This document shows, one piece after another, positions 53,895-62,999 of a stretch of DNA of 64,000 nucleotides. Both the position numbers and the translations under genes were made by a program. This DNA comes from Undibacterium hunanense (GTDB lineage Bacteria > Pseudomonadota > Gammaproteobacteria > Burkholderiales > Burkholderiaceae_D). How positions within the stretch are numbered: position 1 is the first letter of the stretch; every line of letters begins with the position of its first letter. Under the pieces are notes generated by a model that saw only the letters and a program-made list of their open reading frames with translations, had not been told where the DNA came from and did no database searches. The stretch lies in the NCBI RefSeq assembly GCF_014284335.1, contig NZ_JACOGF010000006.1:186001-250000 (forward strand). The letters run 5' to 3'.

Positions 53895-54581
53895 ATGACG
53901 CGTTACGCCTTATATTTTGCGCCGGATAGCGACTCTGCCTGGTGGCATGCCGGCAACCAGTGGCTGGGACGCGATGCCGAAACTGCTGAAGCTTTGCCAC
54001 AACCTGCAATCGAAGGCATACAGCCAGACTTGCAACATAAGCTGACCCACGATGCCAGTCGTTACGGTTTTCATGCCACGCTGAAAGCCCCTTTCCGTCT
54101 GGCACCGGGCTATACCGAAGCGGCCCTGCATCTGGCCTTGCAAGACTTTTGCCGACAACAGGCACCGGTCAGAGGGCTGGCACCAGACGTGCAATGGATG
54201 GGCAATTTTCTGGCCCTGCGACCGACGGAAAATCAAGCCGCGATCAACGCACTGGCATTTGCCTGCGTTGAGCAATTCGACCACTTTCGCGCCCCCATGA
54301 GCGAAGCCGACCTGGCACGCCGCCAGCAACACCCGCTCAGCCCCCGGCAACAAGCCTTGCTGATGCAATGGGGCTACCCTTACACGCAAGAAGAATTCCG
54401 CTTCCATATGACGCTGACCGACAGGCTGGAACCAGGCGCACTGGCCGACAGCATCCATACCGCAGCACAAAAACATTTTGACCTGGATGCACCACTCGAT
54501 ATCACCGGCCTGGCTCTGTTCACCGAACATCAAGCAGGTGCAGACTTCCAGCTAGCTGCACGTTTTCCGTTTGGCCAATAA
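53895..54581 (+). CDS. DUF1045 phosphonate-associated 2H phosphoesterase-like protein
   Basis: A 228-residue protein with the two 2H-type motifs spaced as expected: YGFHATLKAPF (about residue 56) and FRFHMTLTDRL (about 174). It matches the DUF1045 family frequently encoded with phosphonate utilisation genes and thought to act on cyclic ribose phosphates. phnM is about 1.3 kb away, divergently; no other phn gene is seen. It follows the binding protein by 10 bases, so co-transcription is likely. Confidence 0.85.
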   Translation: MTRYALYFAPDSDSAWWHAGNQWLGRDAETAEALPQPAIEGIQPDLQHKLTHDASRYGFHATLKAPFRLAPGYTEAALHLALQDFCRQQAPVRGLAPDVQWMGNFLALRPTENQAAINALAFACVEQFDHFRAPMSEADLARRQQHPLSPRQQALLMQWGYPYTQEEFRFHMTLTDRLEPGALADSIHTAAQKHFDLDAPLDITGLALFTEHQAGADFQLAARFPFGQ

Positions 54582-54687
54582 GTTGCTCAATAAAACCTGT
54601 TGATACACGCCCCTGTCAGAATCGTTTTACCTACAGGCAAAAATCAGCATAAAATAATCATGCCTTCAACTCGTCGGGAACATATGC

Positions 54688-54990
54688 ATGTCCATCACTC
54701 CAGAGCAATTACAGGAATTGATGAAAGAAGTCGAACAGGAAGATCCCATCGATTTTGCCGATCTGCCTTTCGAAGAAAATGATTTGCGCGCAATCACCGC
54801 TACGCATTTATGCGAGATGGCCGATGCCATGGAAAGCTTCAGCCAGGAAGACCGCCAGGTCACCCTGCTGGCCGTCGCCGCCAAACTGGTGCTGGAAAAC
54901 CTGGTGCTGCATATACAACTGCTGCGCCAGCACGGCATTCCCCTCAGTGATCAGGTCAACGATCTGCTGCAAAATCTGAAGAAAAAATGA
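54688..54990 (+). CDS. Small helical protein of unknown function
   Basis: A 100-residue acidic protein with no recognised family: MSITPEQLQELMKEVEQEDP, then an Asp/Glu-rich segment and a helical body ITATHLCEMADAMESFSQEDRQVTLLAVAAKLVLENLVLHIQLL with a basic end NLKKK. No signal peptide or membrane segment. It lies 106 bases after the DUF1045 gene and 36 bases before an alpha/beta hydrolase. Coding is supported by its third-codon pattern and by an absence of competing frames; role unknown. Confidence 0.7.
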   Translation: MSITPEQLQELMKEVEQEDPIDFADLPFEENDLRAITATHLCEMADAMESFSQEDRQVTLLAVAAKLVLENLVLHIQLLRQHGIPLSDQVNDLLQNLKKK

Positions 54991-55026
54991 GCATGACAGT
55001 TTTTTGCCAACACACACCAGACACCC

Positions 55027-55746
55027 ATGCATAAGGACAGGCACTTCCTGCTGATCCCCGGCTTCATGTGCGATGCCAGTTTGTGGCAATTGTTATTGCC
55101 GGCACTGGAACAGCGCGGCCATGTGCAACTGGCAGACCTGAATCAGGGTGACAGCATAGAAAGCATGGCGCAACGCATACAGGCAACGGCACCCGCGCAT
55201 GCTATAGTCATCGGCTTTTCGCTGGGTGGTTATGTGGCACGCCATCTGGCCTGGCGCTTAAGCACGCAGGCTGCCGACCCGGGGCCGACCGGTCTGGTAT
55301 TGCTGAATACCTCGGCGCGAGCCAGTACCGAAGAGGAGTTGCGCAGAAACCAGCAACAAATCCACATGCTGGCCACTTACCCTTACAAGGGCCAGACCAT
55401 GACCGCACTGCGTCGCGCCCTGCACCCGCAACGCCAGGACGATACCGCCATGCTGGCGCATTTGCATGCCATGTCGGTGACACTGGGGAAAGAAGTTTTC
55501 CTGCGCCAGTTGGCAATACAAAGAGGTGATGGGCACCATGAACTGCCACTGATACGCTGCCCCGCGTTGGTCGTCGCCAGCAGAAATGACCAGATGCGCA
55601 GCCTGGAAGAATCCGAAAAACTGGCGCACGGCCTGCCCCATGCTGAACTTCAAATCATCGAAGACTGCGGCCACATGTCACCACTGGAAAAAGCGCCGGA
55701 ACTGATCGTTTTGCTGGACCAGTGGTTAAAGCAGAATGGGCTGTAA
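55027..55746 (+). CDS. Alpha/beta-fold hydrolase
   Basis: A 239-residue soluble serine hydrolase with nucleophile elbow IGFSLGGYV (Ser about residue 61), an early oxyanion HG equivalent FLLIPGFMCD, and later Asp (PALVVASRNDQM) and His (EDCGHMSPLEKAPEL) to complete the triad. Resembles esterases and MenH-like enzymes; substrate unknown. Convergent with the CoA-transferase gene. Confidence 0.86.
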   Translation: MHKDRHFLLIPGFMCDASLWQLLLPALEQRGHVQLADLNQGDSIESMAQRIQATAPAHAIVIGFSLGGYVARHLAWRLSTQAADPGPTGLVLLNTSARASTEEELRRNQQQIHMLATYPYKGQTMTALRRALHPQRQDDTAMLAHLHAMSVTLGKEVFLRQLAIQRGDGHHELPLIRCPALVVASRNDQMRSLEESEKLAHGLPHAELQIIEDCGHMSPLEKAPELIVLLDQWLKQNGL

Positions 55747-55752
55747 AACCAG

Positions 55753-57141
55753 CTACTGCCAGACCGGTGCATGCTCACCAAGAACTGGCGCAGGCAATTC
55801 AAAATGTGCAGGTGTGACAGACATTTTTTCCACCGGTGCGATAGCCTGCATCTGCCCATATCCTGACGTTGATGCCTGTAAAAAGCGGGCGATTTCTTCC
55901 GGACGTAATTCAGCGGCATGATCATGCAGGCCACGTCTGGGCATCTGTTGCAGCCAGCGTCCGGTCTGTGCCAGCGAGACCCTGACTTGCCAGCTGCCAC
56001 CTTCGACAGCACGTTTTTGCAGCGCCAGCATGGTCGCATAAGCCAATAAATAACCGGTGGCATGGTCGAGTGCCTGGAACGGCAACTTGCCGGGTGCAGC
56101 GCTGGCTGCTGCCCGTCCTTCCGCATCGGCAATGCCGCTGGCTGACTGTACCAGACTGTCAAAACCGCGCCGGTGCGCCCAGGGGCCGATATGTCCATAT
56201 GCCGACAGGCTGACATGAATCAGGCCAGGCCGCATGGCGCACAATTCCTCAACCGAGTACCCAAGCTGCGCCAGTGAATTGGGACGATAAGCCTGGATGA
56301 AGACATCGGCGCCGCTGATCAGTTGCAGCATGTTCTGCCGCCCTTCCGTCTGCCGCAAATCAAGTTGCGCAGAACGTTTGCCACGGCCCGTATCCATCAC
56401 CAGCAGCATGATGTTAGGCAGATGTGCCGCGCTGACGGCCAAAACGTCAGCCCCATGCTGTGCCAGAGTCCGCGCACCGACGGGCGCGGCAATCACTCTG
56501 GATAAATCAAGTACGCGCACCCCACTCAAAGGACGCGGCCCGCCACTATGCAAGGGAATGACAGGACCATCAGCTACACGCCTGACTTCAAACAAGGGTA
56601 AATCTGCAATGGCCTGCGCTTGCGGATGGGCCAGCCATTCCTGTTCTGTACGTATCATGGCGGCGCACATGTTGGCCTGGGCCAGTGTCTGCTCCAGCTC
56701 TGCCGCCTGCCAGCCGCTAATCGCCCTGGCAACGGCTGCACGGTCTTCAACACATTGCAAGACCGCCAGCACGCCATCCCTGTGATGCGGGAAGTTGGTA
56801 TGCAATTGTATCCAGCGCCCATCCCCTGCCTGGTAATAACCGGCAATCTTGCTCCAGGGATCTTCACTTGCATGTCCATTCACACTGAGATAGCGGTCAC
56901 TTTTGAACATGGCCAGCGCATGGCGCCGGTCGACTGTGATGTTTTGTCTTTCGCCACCACGCGCCTGCCACAGCTGCGCCGCCATCAGGGCCTGCACCGC
57001 AATCGTGGCAGATGCAACGCCGCCCACCTGAAACGTCGATGGCAATTGCGCGGTATCACCAGCAAATGTTAGTTGCTGCAAGTCCTCAGGCGCACCGCCG
57101 CCCATTTGCCACAAGGATGCTAATAGTGCTTCTGCCGACAT
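55753..57141 (-). CDS. Family III (CaiB/BaiF) CoA-transferase
   Basis: A 462-residue CoA-transferase of the CaiB/BaiF type. Features: VRVLDLSRVIAAPVGARTLAQHGADVLAV (typical KVLDLSR.xAGP start of the domain, here about residue 205 because of a long N-terminal part), DTGRGKRSAQLDLRQTEGR, QAYRPNSLAQLGYSVEELCAMRPGLIHVSLSAYGHIGPWAHRRGFDSLVQ. Transfers CoA between carboxylic acids. The ATG at 57141 follows GGAGGAG. It is divergent from a citrate synthase-like gene with which it likely forms a functional pair. Confidence 0.88.
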   Translation of the reverse strand: MSAEALLASLWQMGGGAPEDLQQLTFAGDTAQLPSTFQVGGVASATIAVQALMAAQLWQARGGERQNITVDRRHALAMFKSDRYLSVNGHASEDPWSKIAGYYQAGDGRWIQLHTNFPHHRDGVLAVLQCVEDRAAVARAISGWQAAELEQTLAQANMCAAMIRTEQEWLAHPQAQAIADLPLFEVRRVADGPVIPLHSGGPRPLSGVRVLDLSRVIAAPVGARTLAQHGADVLAVSAAHLPNIMLLVMDTGRGKRSAQLDLRQTEGRQNMLQLISGADVFIQAYRPNSLAQLGYSVEELCAMRPGLIHVSLSAYGHIGPWAHRRGFDSLVQSASGIADAEGRAAASAAPGKLPFQALDHATGYLLAYATMLALQKRAVEGGSWQVRVSLAQTGRWLQQMPRRGLHDHAAELRPEEIARFLQASTSGYGQMQAIAPVEKMSVTPAHFELPAPVLGEHAPVWQ

Positions 57142-57169
57142 GATGCTCCTCCACTTGGAAATCAAATTA

Positions 57170-57201
57170 GCGCACAATGAGATAATCTGATGCATGTGCG
57201 C
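57170..57201. promoter_or_regulatory. Inverted repeat in CoA-transferase/citrate synthase promoter
   Basis: GCGCACA (57170-57176) and TGTGCGC (57195-57201) are perfect 7-base arms with an 18-base spacer. It lies 29 bases before the CoA-transferase start and 78 bases before the citrate synthase start, a fitting place for a regulator that controls both. Confidence 0.5.
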
Positions 57202-57278
57202 ATAGTTAAGTGTTCAGTCTAGGATCTGCATCACACTGTGGTCAATCTTGATTCTGCCAATCAATATAAATTTTTATC

Positions 57279-58496
57279 GTGGAAAATCTCATTTCTGCCA
57301 GAGAAGCTGCCCAGTTGCTGGGCATCAGCCTGCCTACGCTGTATTCCTATGTCAGCCGTGGCTTACTGCAATCGCATCAGCATGAAGGACAAAAAGCCAA
57401 ACGTTATCTGAAGGAAGAAGTCTTGCGTCTGCTGGCCCGCAATACCGACAGCAAGCGGGCAGGCAGTGCCGCCGAATCTGCCATAGACTGGGGCGTACCC
57501 GTGCTGGAATCAAAAATCACCCAGGTCAGCCACGGCAAACTGTATTACCGTGGCCTGCCGGTGGACGAGCTTGCACGCACGCATACGCTGGAACAAACCG
57601 CCCTGATTTTGTGGGACAGCCAGGCAACGACTGATTTGCAGGCTATTCCTTTACCCGGGCTGGATATACTCTGGCCCAGACTGCTGGACCTGAATGCGGC
57701 TCTGCCGCCCTATGAAAGAGCCATCAGCATGCTGCCCATGCTGGGCACGACTGTAAAACAGGTCACCGGCATCCACCCGCATCTGCAAGCACAATTGTGG
57801 ATGCACCTGATGGCCGCCGCACTGCTGGGCATGAAGCCGGACTATCAGACGTTTCACCAGAAGCTGGCAAGTGCCTGGCAACTGGATGCCAGCCAGGCCG
57901 ACCTGCTGCGTGCTGCTTTGGTGGTCAGTGCAGATCATGAATTGAATGTATCGACTTTTACCGTGCGCTGCGTCGCATCTGCCGGTGCCAGTCTGGGCAT
58001 GGCTCTGATTGCCGGACTGGCCGCACTATCCGGCCCGAAGCATGGCGGCGAAAGCCTGCGTGTCGGCAGCATGGTACGTGCCGGCCTGGCAGTTGAACCA
58101 CATGCTATGCGGGATTCCCTGCAACAGCGCCTGCGCATCCATGACGCCAGCCATCATTTTTCACCACGACTGCCAGGCTTTGGGCATCCGCTGTACCCGC
58201 ATGGCGACCCGCGTGGCAGCCTGCTGATGAACATGCTCGACAAAAAAACCCATGCCGGCTTGTTTGAGCTGGCTGATACCGCACAAGACCTGACCGGGCA
58301 GGCATTGAATATCGACTATGCACTGGTCGCGGTAGAAATTGCCTGTGGATTGCCGCAGGGCGCGGCGCAAATCCTGTTTGCCCTGGGCCGCACGGCAGGC
58401 TGGATAGCACATGCCATGGAACAGGTGGAAGAAGGCCAGTTGATACGCCCCCGTGCCAGATATGTAGGCAAGTTTCCACTTACACCCGCTGGCTGA
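57279..58496 (+). CDS. Citrate synthase-like protein with N-terminal HTH
   Basis: A 405-residue fusion. Residues about 4-52 form a MerR/excisionase-type helix-turn-helix (ISAREAAQLLGISLPTLYSYVSRGLLQ). From about 60 on, a citrate synthase fold has SADHELNVSTFTVR and GPKHGGES (catalytic His region), GFGHPLYPHGDPR (second His) and NIDYALVAVEIA (Asp). All three catalytic residues of citrate synthases appear to be present. The start is GTG at 57279. The domain pair may be a DNA-binding regulator sensing acyl-CoA, an enzyme, or both. It is divergent from a CoA-transferase. Confidence 0.88.
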   Translation: MENLISAREAAQLLGISLPTLYSYVSRGLLQSHQHEGQKAKRYLKEEVLRLLARNTDSKRAGSAAESAIDWGVPVLESKITQVSHGKLYYRGLPVDELARTHTLEQTALILWDSQATTDLQAIPLPGLDILWPRLLDLNAALPPYERAISMLPMLGTTVKQVTGIHPHLQAQLWMHLMAAALLGMKPDYQTFHQKLASAWQLDASQADLLRAALVVSADHELNVSTFTVRCVASAGASLGMALIAGLAALSGPKHGGESLRVGSMVRAGLAVEPHAMRDSLQQRLRIHDASHHFSPRLPGFGHPLYPHGDPRGSLLMNMLDKKTHAGLFELADTAQDLTGQALNIDYALVAVEIACGLPQGAAQILFALGRTAGWIAHAMEQVEEGQLIRPRARYVGKFPLTPAG

Positions 58497-58536
58497 TCCC
58501 GGCTGCAGTTTTAGACTGCATGTTCAACCTGATTGT

Positions 58537-58758
58537 TCAGTCCGAATGTTCAGCATCAGGGGTGTACGCCAGAATATCGCCAGGCTGGCATTCCAGCACC
58601 TGACAAATTCTTTCCAGCGTATCAAAGCGTATGGCCTTGGCCTTGCCCGTTTTTAGCACGGATAAATTTTGTGGCGTGATATCCACCAGCTCAGCCAGCG
58701 TATTCAAACGCATCTTGCGCTGGGCCAGCACCACATCCAGATTAACAGTAATCGGCAT
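58537..58758 (-). CDS. XRE-type helix-turn-helix regulator
   Basis: A 73-residue Cro/CI-like DNA-binding protein: NLDVVLAQRKMRLNTLAELVDITPQNLSVLKTGKAKAIRFDTLERICQVLECQPGDILAY. It belongs with the DUF2975 membrane protein immediately upstream on the minus strand (8-base gap). This XRE/DUF2975 pair is found in many bacteria and probably forms a membrane-linked regulator; target unknown. Confidence 0.88.
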   Translation of the reverse strand: MPITVNLDVVLAQRKMRLNTLAELVDITPQNLSVLKTGKAKAIRFDTLERICQVLECQPGDILAYTPDAEHSD

Positions 58759-58766
58759 ATGCGTCC

Positions 58767-59354
58767 TCAGATAGTCAGTTCAGCTTCTTCATTGAGGTCT
58801 ACGCCTATTTCCAGCGACCACAACAAGAGCAGGAAGAAGCCTATCCAGGTCAGTTGATCGAGCACACTACCCAGAAAATGCCCTATATTGCCTGAACCAC
58901 CCGCGCTGGGTTCAACATAACTGAAAATGATCGCCAGGAGATTAATGCCAAGCATTGCAACTGCAAGTATCAGGTTCAGATTAAACGCTCTTCTTGCATG
59001 AAAAATAGCCTTCCTGTTAAAGATTTCACCTTCGTAAAAACAAGTCAGCAATTTATTGATATGGACAAGAACAAATTCCATCAGTGCGCAGAAAAGAATG
59101 GCAACCACAGATGCGATCACTTTCAGATCTGTACTTATTCCACTTTGCAGTAAAGTAAAAAAGCCATCATTGAGCGTCACTGCTTTCGCCAGATACGCGG
59201 TCAGTGTCAAATCCCCTGAAGGTGCCATCACCATGATGACAGGGAAAGCCAGACCTCCAATCGCAACCATGGCCATGGCAAAGACGCTAAGAAATAAAAA
59301 ATACCTGCTCAACTTGCGGATATTGACAATCCTGGCGTGTTTCTGAACTTGCAT
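58767..59354 (-). CDS. DUF2975 membrane protein
   Basis: A 195-residue protein with four hydrophobic segments (about residues 16-38, 63-85, 109-130 and 160-185). It matches the DUF2975 family, membrane proteins of unknown function encoded with a small XRE regulator, here the gene at 58537. The first gene of the pair; the two are 8 bases apart and probably co-transcribed. Regulation of membrane stress or metabolite sensing is only a guess. Confidence 0.82.
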   Translation of the reverse strand: MQVQKHARIVNIRKLSRYFLFLSVFAMAMVAIGGLAFPVIMVMAPSGDLTLTAYLAKAVTLNDGFFTLLQSGISTDLKVIASVVAILFCALMEFVLVHINKLLTCFYEGEIFNRKAIFHARRAFNLNLILAVAMLGINLLAIIFSYVEPSAGGSGNIGHFLGSVLDQLTWIGFFLLLLWSLEIGVDLNEEAELTI

Positions 59355-59482
59355 TTTTGGCTCCTGATTGAATTAAAGTGAATGAATTCTAAAGCCATAA
59401 AATTCGAAATGCAATAGTTTTTTATCGTTTATCGATAAATAAATACCGATATTAATTTAATCCACTTTTCAGCAACAGACGC

Positions 59483-59510
59483 AAAAGGGCTGCATAAAGC
59501 AGCCCTTTTT
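59483..59510 (-). terminator. Rho-independent terminator after TonB receptor gene
   Basis: A GGGCTGC / GCAGCCC stem with loop ATAAA flanked by AAAA on the left and TTTTT on the right. It lies 27-54 bases after the receptor stop, so minus-strand transcripts end with the T run complement of AAAA. The symmetry suits bidirectional termination. Confidence 0.85.
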
Positions 59511-59536
59511 CGCAAAGATCAGTTCAGATTACATGA

Positions 59537-61927
59537 TTACCAGGCGTATGCTGCCTTGGCATAGTAGTAGCGGCCATTGAAGCCATAAGGCGAGAAGGTA
59601 CTGTACGGCAGGGTACCGCCAGTATTCAGATTGCCTGTCGAAGTCACCTGATCCGGATATTTATCAGTCAGATTATCGACACCGGCGCTAACAGTCCATT
59701 TGCCCAGTTTTACACTGGCGGAAACATCCAGCACCAGATTGGCGCTATAAGTCTGATCCAGGGTAACGCTATTTTGTGGCGAGACAAAACTGCCATAACG
59801 TGTTGCCAGGCCATGGATGGTCCAGTTATTGAAACCATAGTCGGCAGCGATACTGAATTTATCTTTCGGTGTCGCCAGAGTCGCACGGTTGATGGTTTGC
59901 CTGTCGATCAGCAAGAGATTGTTTTGCGTCAGGATTGCCGGATTATCTGCCACCCGCTTGACGGACGTGTCGTTGTGGTTATAGGCAACGGTAAAGCCCA
60001 GTTTGTCTGAACCCGACAAAGGGATTTGATACGAACCGACCACATCCACGCCACGGGTTTGTGTATCAAGTGCATTGGTGAAATAACGCGCCGCACCGAC
60101 CAGTACGCCTTGCTTGGCCAGCACACTTTGCAGGGCTGCAGGCAAGACCAGATTGCCCGAATACAGGATGCGATTATCAATATCGATCTGATAGGCATCA
60201 ATGCTCAGTGAAGCATTCTTGCTTGGTTGCAGCACTGCGCCCAGACTGTAGTTACGTGATTTCTCGGCTTCCAGCGGAACTGCGCCCAGGGCCTTGGCAG
60301 CAGCAGTGGCAACACCGAAGGTTCCTGTATCCACCAACTGCGATGTGCCATTGATGGTGATCAGGTTGGTGGTGGAAATCGTATAATTTTGCTGTGCCAG
60401 TGAAGGTGCGCGGAAACCATTCGATACGGCTGCACGCAAGGCAAATTCTTTGGTGAATTCAAACCGGCCTGATAATTTACCGGAAGTCACGCTGCCAAAA
60501 TCGCTGTAGTTTTCATGACGCAGGGCAACCGACGCACTTAGTTGCCTGGTCAGTTCTGCTTCAATATTGGCGTAGATCGATGCGCTGTGACGGCTGAAAC
60601 TGCCTGCATTCGAAGGCTGAAAACCAGAGAAACCCTGTGCGCCGCTACCGAAGTAAGAATTCGCTTCACCAGCACCGATTTCATACTGGTCACGGCGATA
60701 TTCAGCACCCAGGGCCAGCGTCAGCGGATTCGCCAGACCAGCAAGTTCTATCTCTCTGGCCACATCAAAATTTGCCAGGGTCTGGGTATTTTTCAGTTTA
60801 CCTGCATAGAAACGCGTAGGGCTGGTGGCACCCAGGCTCAGGTTGACGGTATTGGTAACATCCAGGCTGAATTCACTGGAGCCATAATTGACACTGGCAT
60901 CCCAGCGCCAGCCATCGGTACGGCCCTTGATACCACCCACCGCCGATACATCAGTATTAGTCGCCGCTTCATTCGGCAAGAAACCATTTGGATACAGCGG
61001 TGTACGCAAGGTCGTACCAGTGGTATAGGCGGTACGCCAGGTGGCAGCTGCATCGGTATTGCGACGGCTGTAATTGGCAAAACCATACAGTTCGAGATCG
61101 GTCGCCAGCGCCAGCGACGCATTCACACCCAGATTGGTTTGTTGCAGCTTGGGGTCGCCCTGTACCTGATTGACCCGGCCATATAAAGGTTCGAGCGGAT
61201 TACGGAAATCGGCACCGGCGCGATTGGTTTCATTCTGGTTGCGCTGTTCAGCAGTAAAACGTGCCCAGCCCTTGTCACCCAATGCCGTACCAAAGTTGGC
61301 GCTCAGACTGCCTTGCGTACCATCCCGCTTACTGTATTGACCACCACCAAGCTGCACCTCACCACCATCTGCGCCTTTTTTCAGGATGATGTTGATAACG
61401 CCAGCAATCGCGTCTGAACCGTATTGCGCTGCCGCACCGTCACGCAAGACTTCTATCTTGTCGATGGAACTGATAGGGATGGTATTGAGGTCAGCAGGGG
61501 AAGAGCCACGTCCTGCCGTGCCATTCACGTTGACCACTGCCGAGGTATGCCAGCGCTTGCCATTCACCAGCACCAGCGTCTGGTCCGGCGACAGGCCGCG
61601 CAACTGCGCCGGGCGACTGGCCGACGTACCGTCTGCCACCGCCGGACGCGGAAAGTTCAGTGACGGCAGCAAACGGCTCAATACCGTTGCCAGCTCGCCA
61701 GAGCCGGTGGATTGCAAGTCCCTGGATGTCAGGATATCAATAGGTGCTTCTGAATCAGATACCGTGCGCTTGATGCTGCGGGTACCAGTAACGATGACCG
61801 AACTGGCCTCAGTGGCATCAGTCTGCTGAGCCACGGCTTGCGAGGTGATTGCTGAAAACACGGCAGCTACCAGCAGTGCGGTGCGCTGTTTGGGGAAAGG
61901 CAGGGGAAAACTCAATGCATTATTCAT
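59537..61927 (-). CDS. TonB-dependent outer-membrane receptor
   Basis: A 796-residue outer-membrane transporter. A signal peptide (about residues 1-34, ending AVA-QQ) is followed by a plug domain (ASSVIVTGTRSIKRTVSDSEAPIDILTSRDLQS, LVNGKRWHTSAVVNVNGTAGRGSSPADLNTIPISSIDKIEVLRDGAAAQYGSDAIAGVINIIL) and a beta-barrel ending in a terminal aromatic residue (YAKAAYAW). It imports a scarce ligand such as a siderophore, vitamin or sugar; the substrate is not readable. The ATG at 61927 is preferred over a TTG at 61963. It stands alone with its own terminator. Confidence 0.92.
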   Translation of the reverse strand: MNNALSFPLPFPKQRTALLVAAVFSAITSQAVAQQTDATEASSVIVTGTRSIKRTVSDSEAPIDILTSRDLQSTGSGELATVLSRLLPSLNFPRPAVADGTSASRPAQLRGLSPDQTLVLVNGKRWHTSAVVNVNGTAGRGSSPADLNTIPISSIDKIEVLRDGAAAQYGSDAIAGVINIILKKGADGGEVQLGGGQYSKRDGTQGSLSANFGTALGDKGWARFTAEQRNQNETNRAGADFRNPLEPLYGRVNQVQGDPKLQQTNLGVNASLALATDLELYGFANYSRRNTDAAATWRTAYTTGTTLRTPLYPNGFLPNEAATNTDVSAVGGIKGRTDGWRWDASVNYGSSEFSLDVTNTVNLSLGATSPTRFYAGKLKNTQTLANFDVAREIELAGLANPLTLALGAEYRRDQYEIGAGEANSYFGSGAQGFSGFQPSNAGSFSRHSASIYANIEAELTRQLSASVALRHENYSDFGSVTSGKLSGRFEFTKEFALRAAVSNGFRAPSLAQQNYTISTTNLITINGTSQLVDTGTFGVATAAAKALGAVPLEAEKSRNYSLGAVLQPSKNASLSIDAYQIDIDNRILYSGNLVLPAALQSVLAKQGVLVGAARYFTNALDTQTRGVDVVGSYQIPLSGSDKLGFTVAYNHNDTSVKRVADNPAILTQNNLLLIDRQTINRATLATPKDKFSIAADYGFNNWTIHGLATRYGSFVSPQNSVTLDQTYSANLVLDVSASVKLGKWTVSAGVDNLTDKYPDQVTSTGNLNTGGTLPYSTFSPYGFNGRYYYAKAAYAW

Positions 61928-62129
61928 ACGGTCACTTTCACTTTTCTGTGTACAGGTAGTCAATTTGAACCGATGGTACTTCTTACTGCATAGACGGCAA
62001 ACGATTGTTTTCAGCTAAAAACATGCAAAAATAATATATGCTAAACGATAATTTTAATTAGCCACACCGCGTTGGCTACCTTGCTGTACCGCCCTCAGCC
62101 AAATCAGCCAAACCAGCCAATGGAGGTTT

Positions 62130-62999
62130 CTAGCCGTTGCTTAAATACGACACTGGAATTCTTTCCAGCAAGCCGCTGCCATACACCTCATGTGATTTCA
62201 TATCGTCAAGATGGATGTAACCGATATGACAGTGGCAAGTCGCTTTGGTACAGGCTTCCTTCTTGAGCATACTGGCCAGCGGATCGGTAAAAATATTACC
62301 TTTCCTGGTCTTGATGAAATGGCAGCGGAACAGGTCGCCATTGCCTTCTATGGACACCACCTCATCCCCCGCCTTGCAGGCTTTGCCCATGCTTTCATAC
62401 CAGGGCAGGTTCAGCCTGAACAGTTGGTCAATATTTTCCAGGAAGGCGATTTCTGCCTCGCTGTAGTAATCAGCTTCACGTTTGTAGGCATTGATCCACA
62501 TATAAATATCCTGTGGCAGACGCTGGCGCAAGGCCGTGATGTGCGGGAAGTGCTGCTTCAACCCCACCACGCCGACACTGTGACGGATATGCATGGCGCT
62601 GAGCGCATTCGATTTATCGACAAATTTATCTTCGCTGACAAAATCAGGATGATAGGTGGTCCACAAAGCCGTGGTCTGTGGATTGCAACGTGACAGCCAT
62701 TGCGGGTTCCAGGCCAGATTGGTCTGTGCCGCCACCTTACGCACATGGGGCAGATGCGACAGATGTATCACCGCTTCCTGATACCATTTACGCACCAGGG
62801 CTTCACCATAAGGCGTAATGAAAATTTCCATGGGATAGTCAGCACTGCTGTTGTGCTCTACCCAGGCGACAAATCTATCCAGGTCCTTTTTATCCAGCAC
62901 CTGCATTTCCCTGCTGTTCTTTTCCTTGGCAAAGGGGCAGTATTCACAACTATAGTTGCAATCGGTCAGGTGTCCGCGATAAATCACTTTCAGGCTCAT
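62130..62999 (-). CDS. STM4011-like radical SAM protein
   Basis: A 289-residue radical SAM enzyme with the [4Fe-4S] motif CNYSCEYC (C14, C18, C21) at the N-terminus and additional cysteines near the C-terminus (C208, C226, C250, C255, C257; the last three as EACTKATCHCH), suggesting an auxiliary iron-sulfur cluster. It matches the STM4011 family, found beside an STM4012 family protein and further uncharacterised genes in Salmonella and others. No substrate is established. Its ATG overlaps the stop of the upstream gene (ATGA), so the two are coupled. Confidence 0.85.
   Translation of the reverse strand: MSLKVIYRGHLTDCNYSCEYCPFAKEKNSREMQVLDKKDLDRFVAWVEHNSSADYPMEIFITPYGEALVRKWYQEAVIHLSHLPHVRKVAAQTNLAWNPQWLSRCNPQTTALWTTYHPDFVSEDKFVDKSNALSAMHIRHSVGVVGLKQHFPHITALRQRLPQDIYMWINAYKREADYYSEAEIAFLENIDQLFRLNLPWYESMGKACKAGDEVVSIEGNGDLFRCHFIKTRKGNIFTDPLASMLKKEACTKATCHCHIGYIHLDDMKSHEVYGSGLLERIPVSYLSNG

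Noticed and set aside
58537-59354. Possible toxin-antitoxin pair
   Set aside because: The small XRE protein and four-helix membrane protein match the known XRE/DUF2975 pairing; there is no toxin motif.
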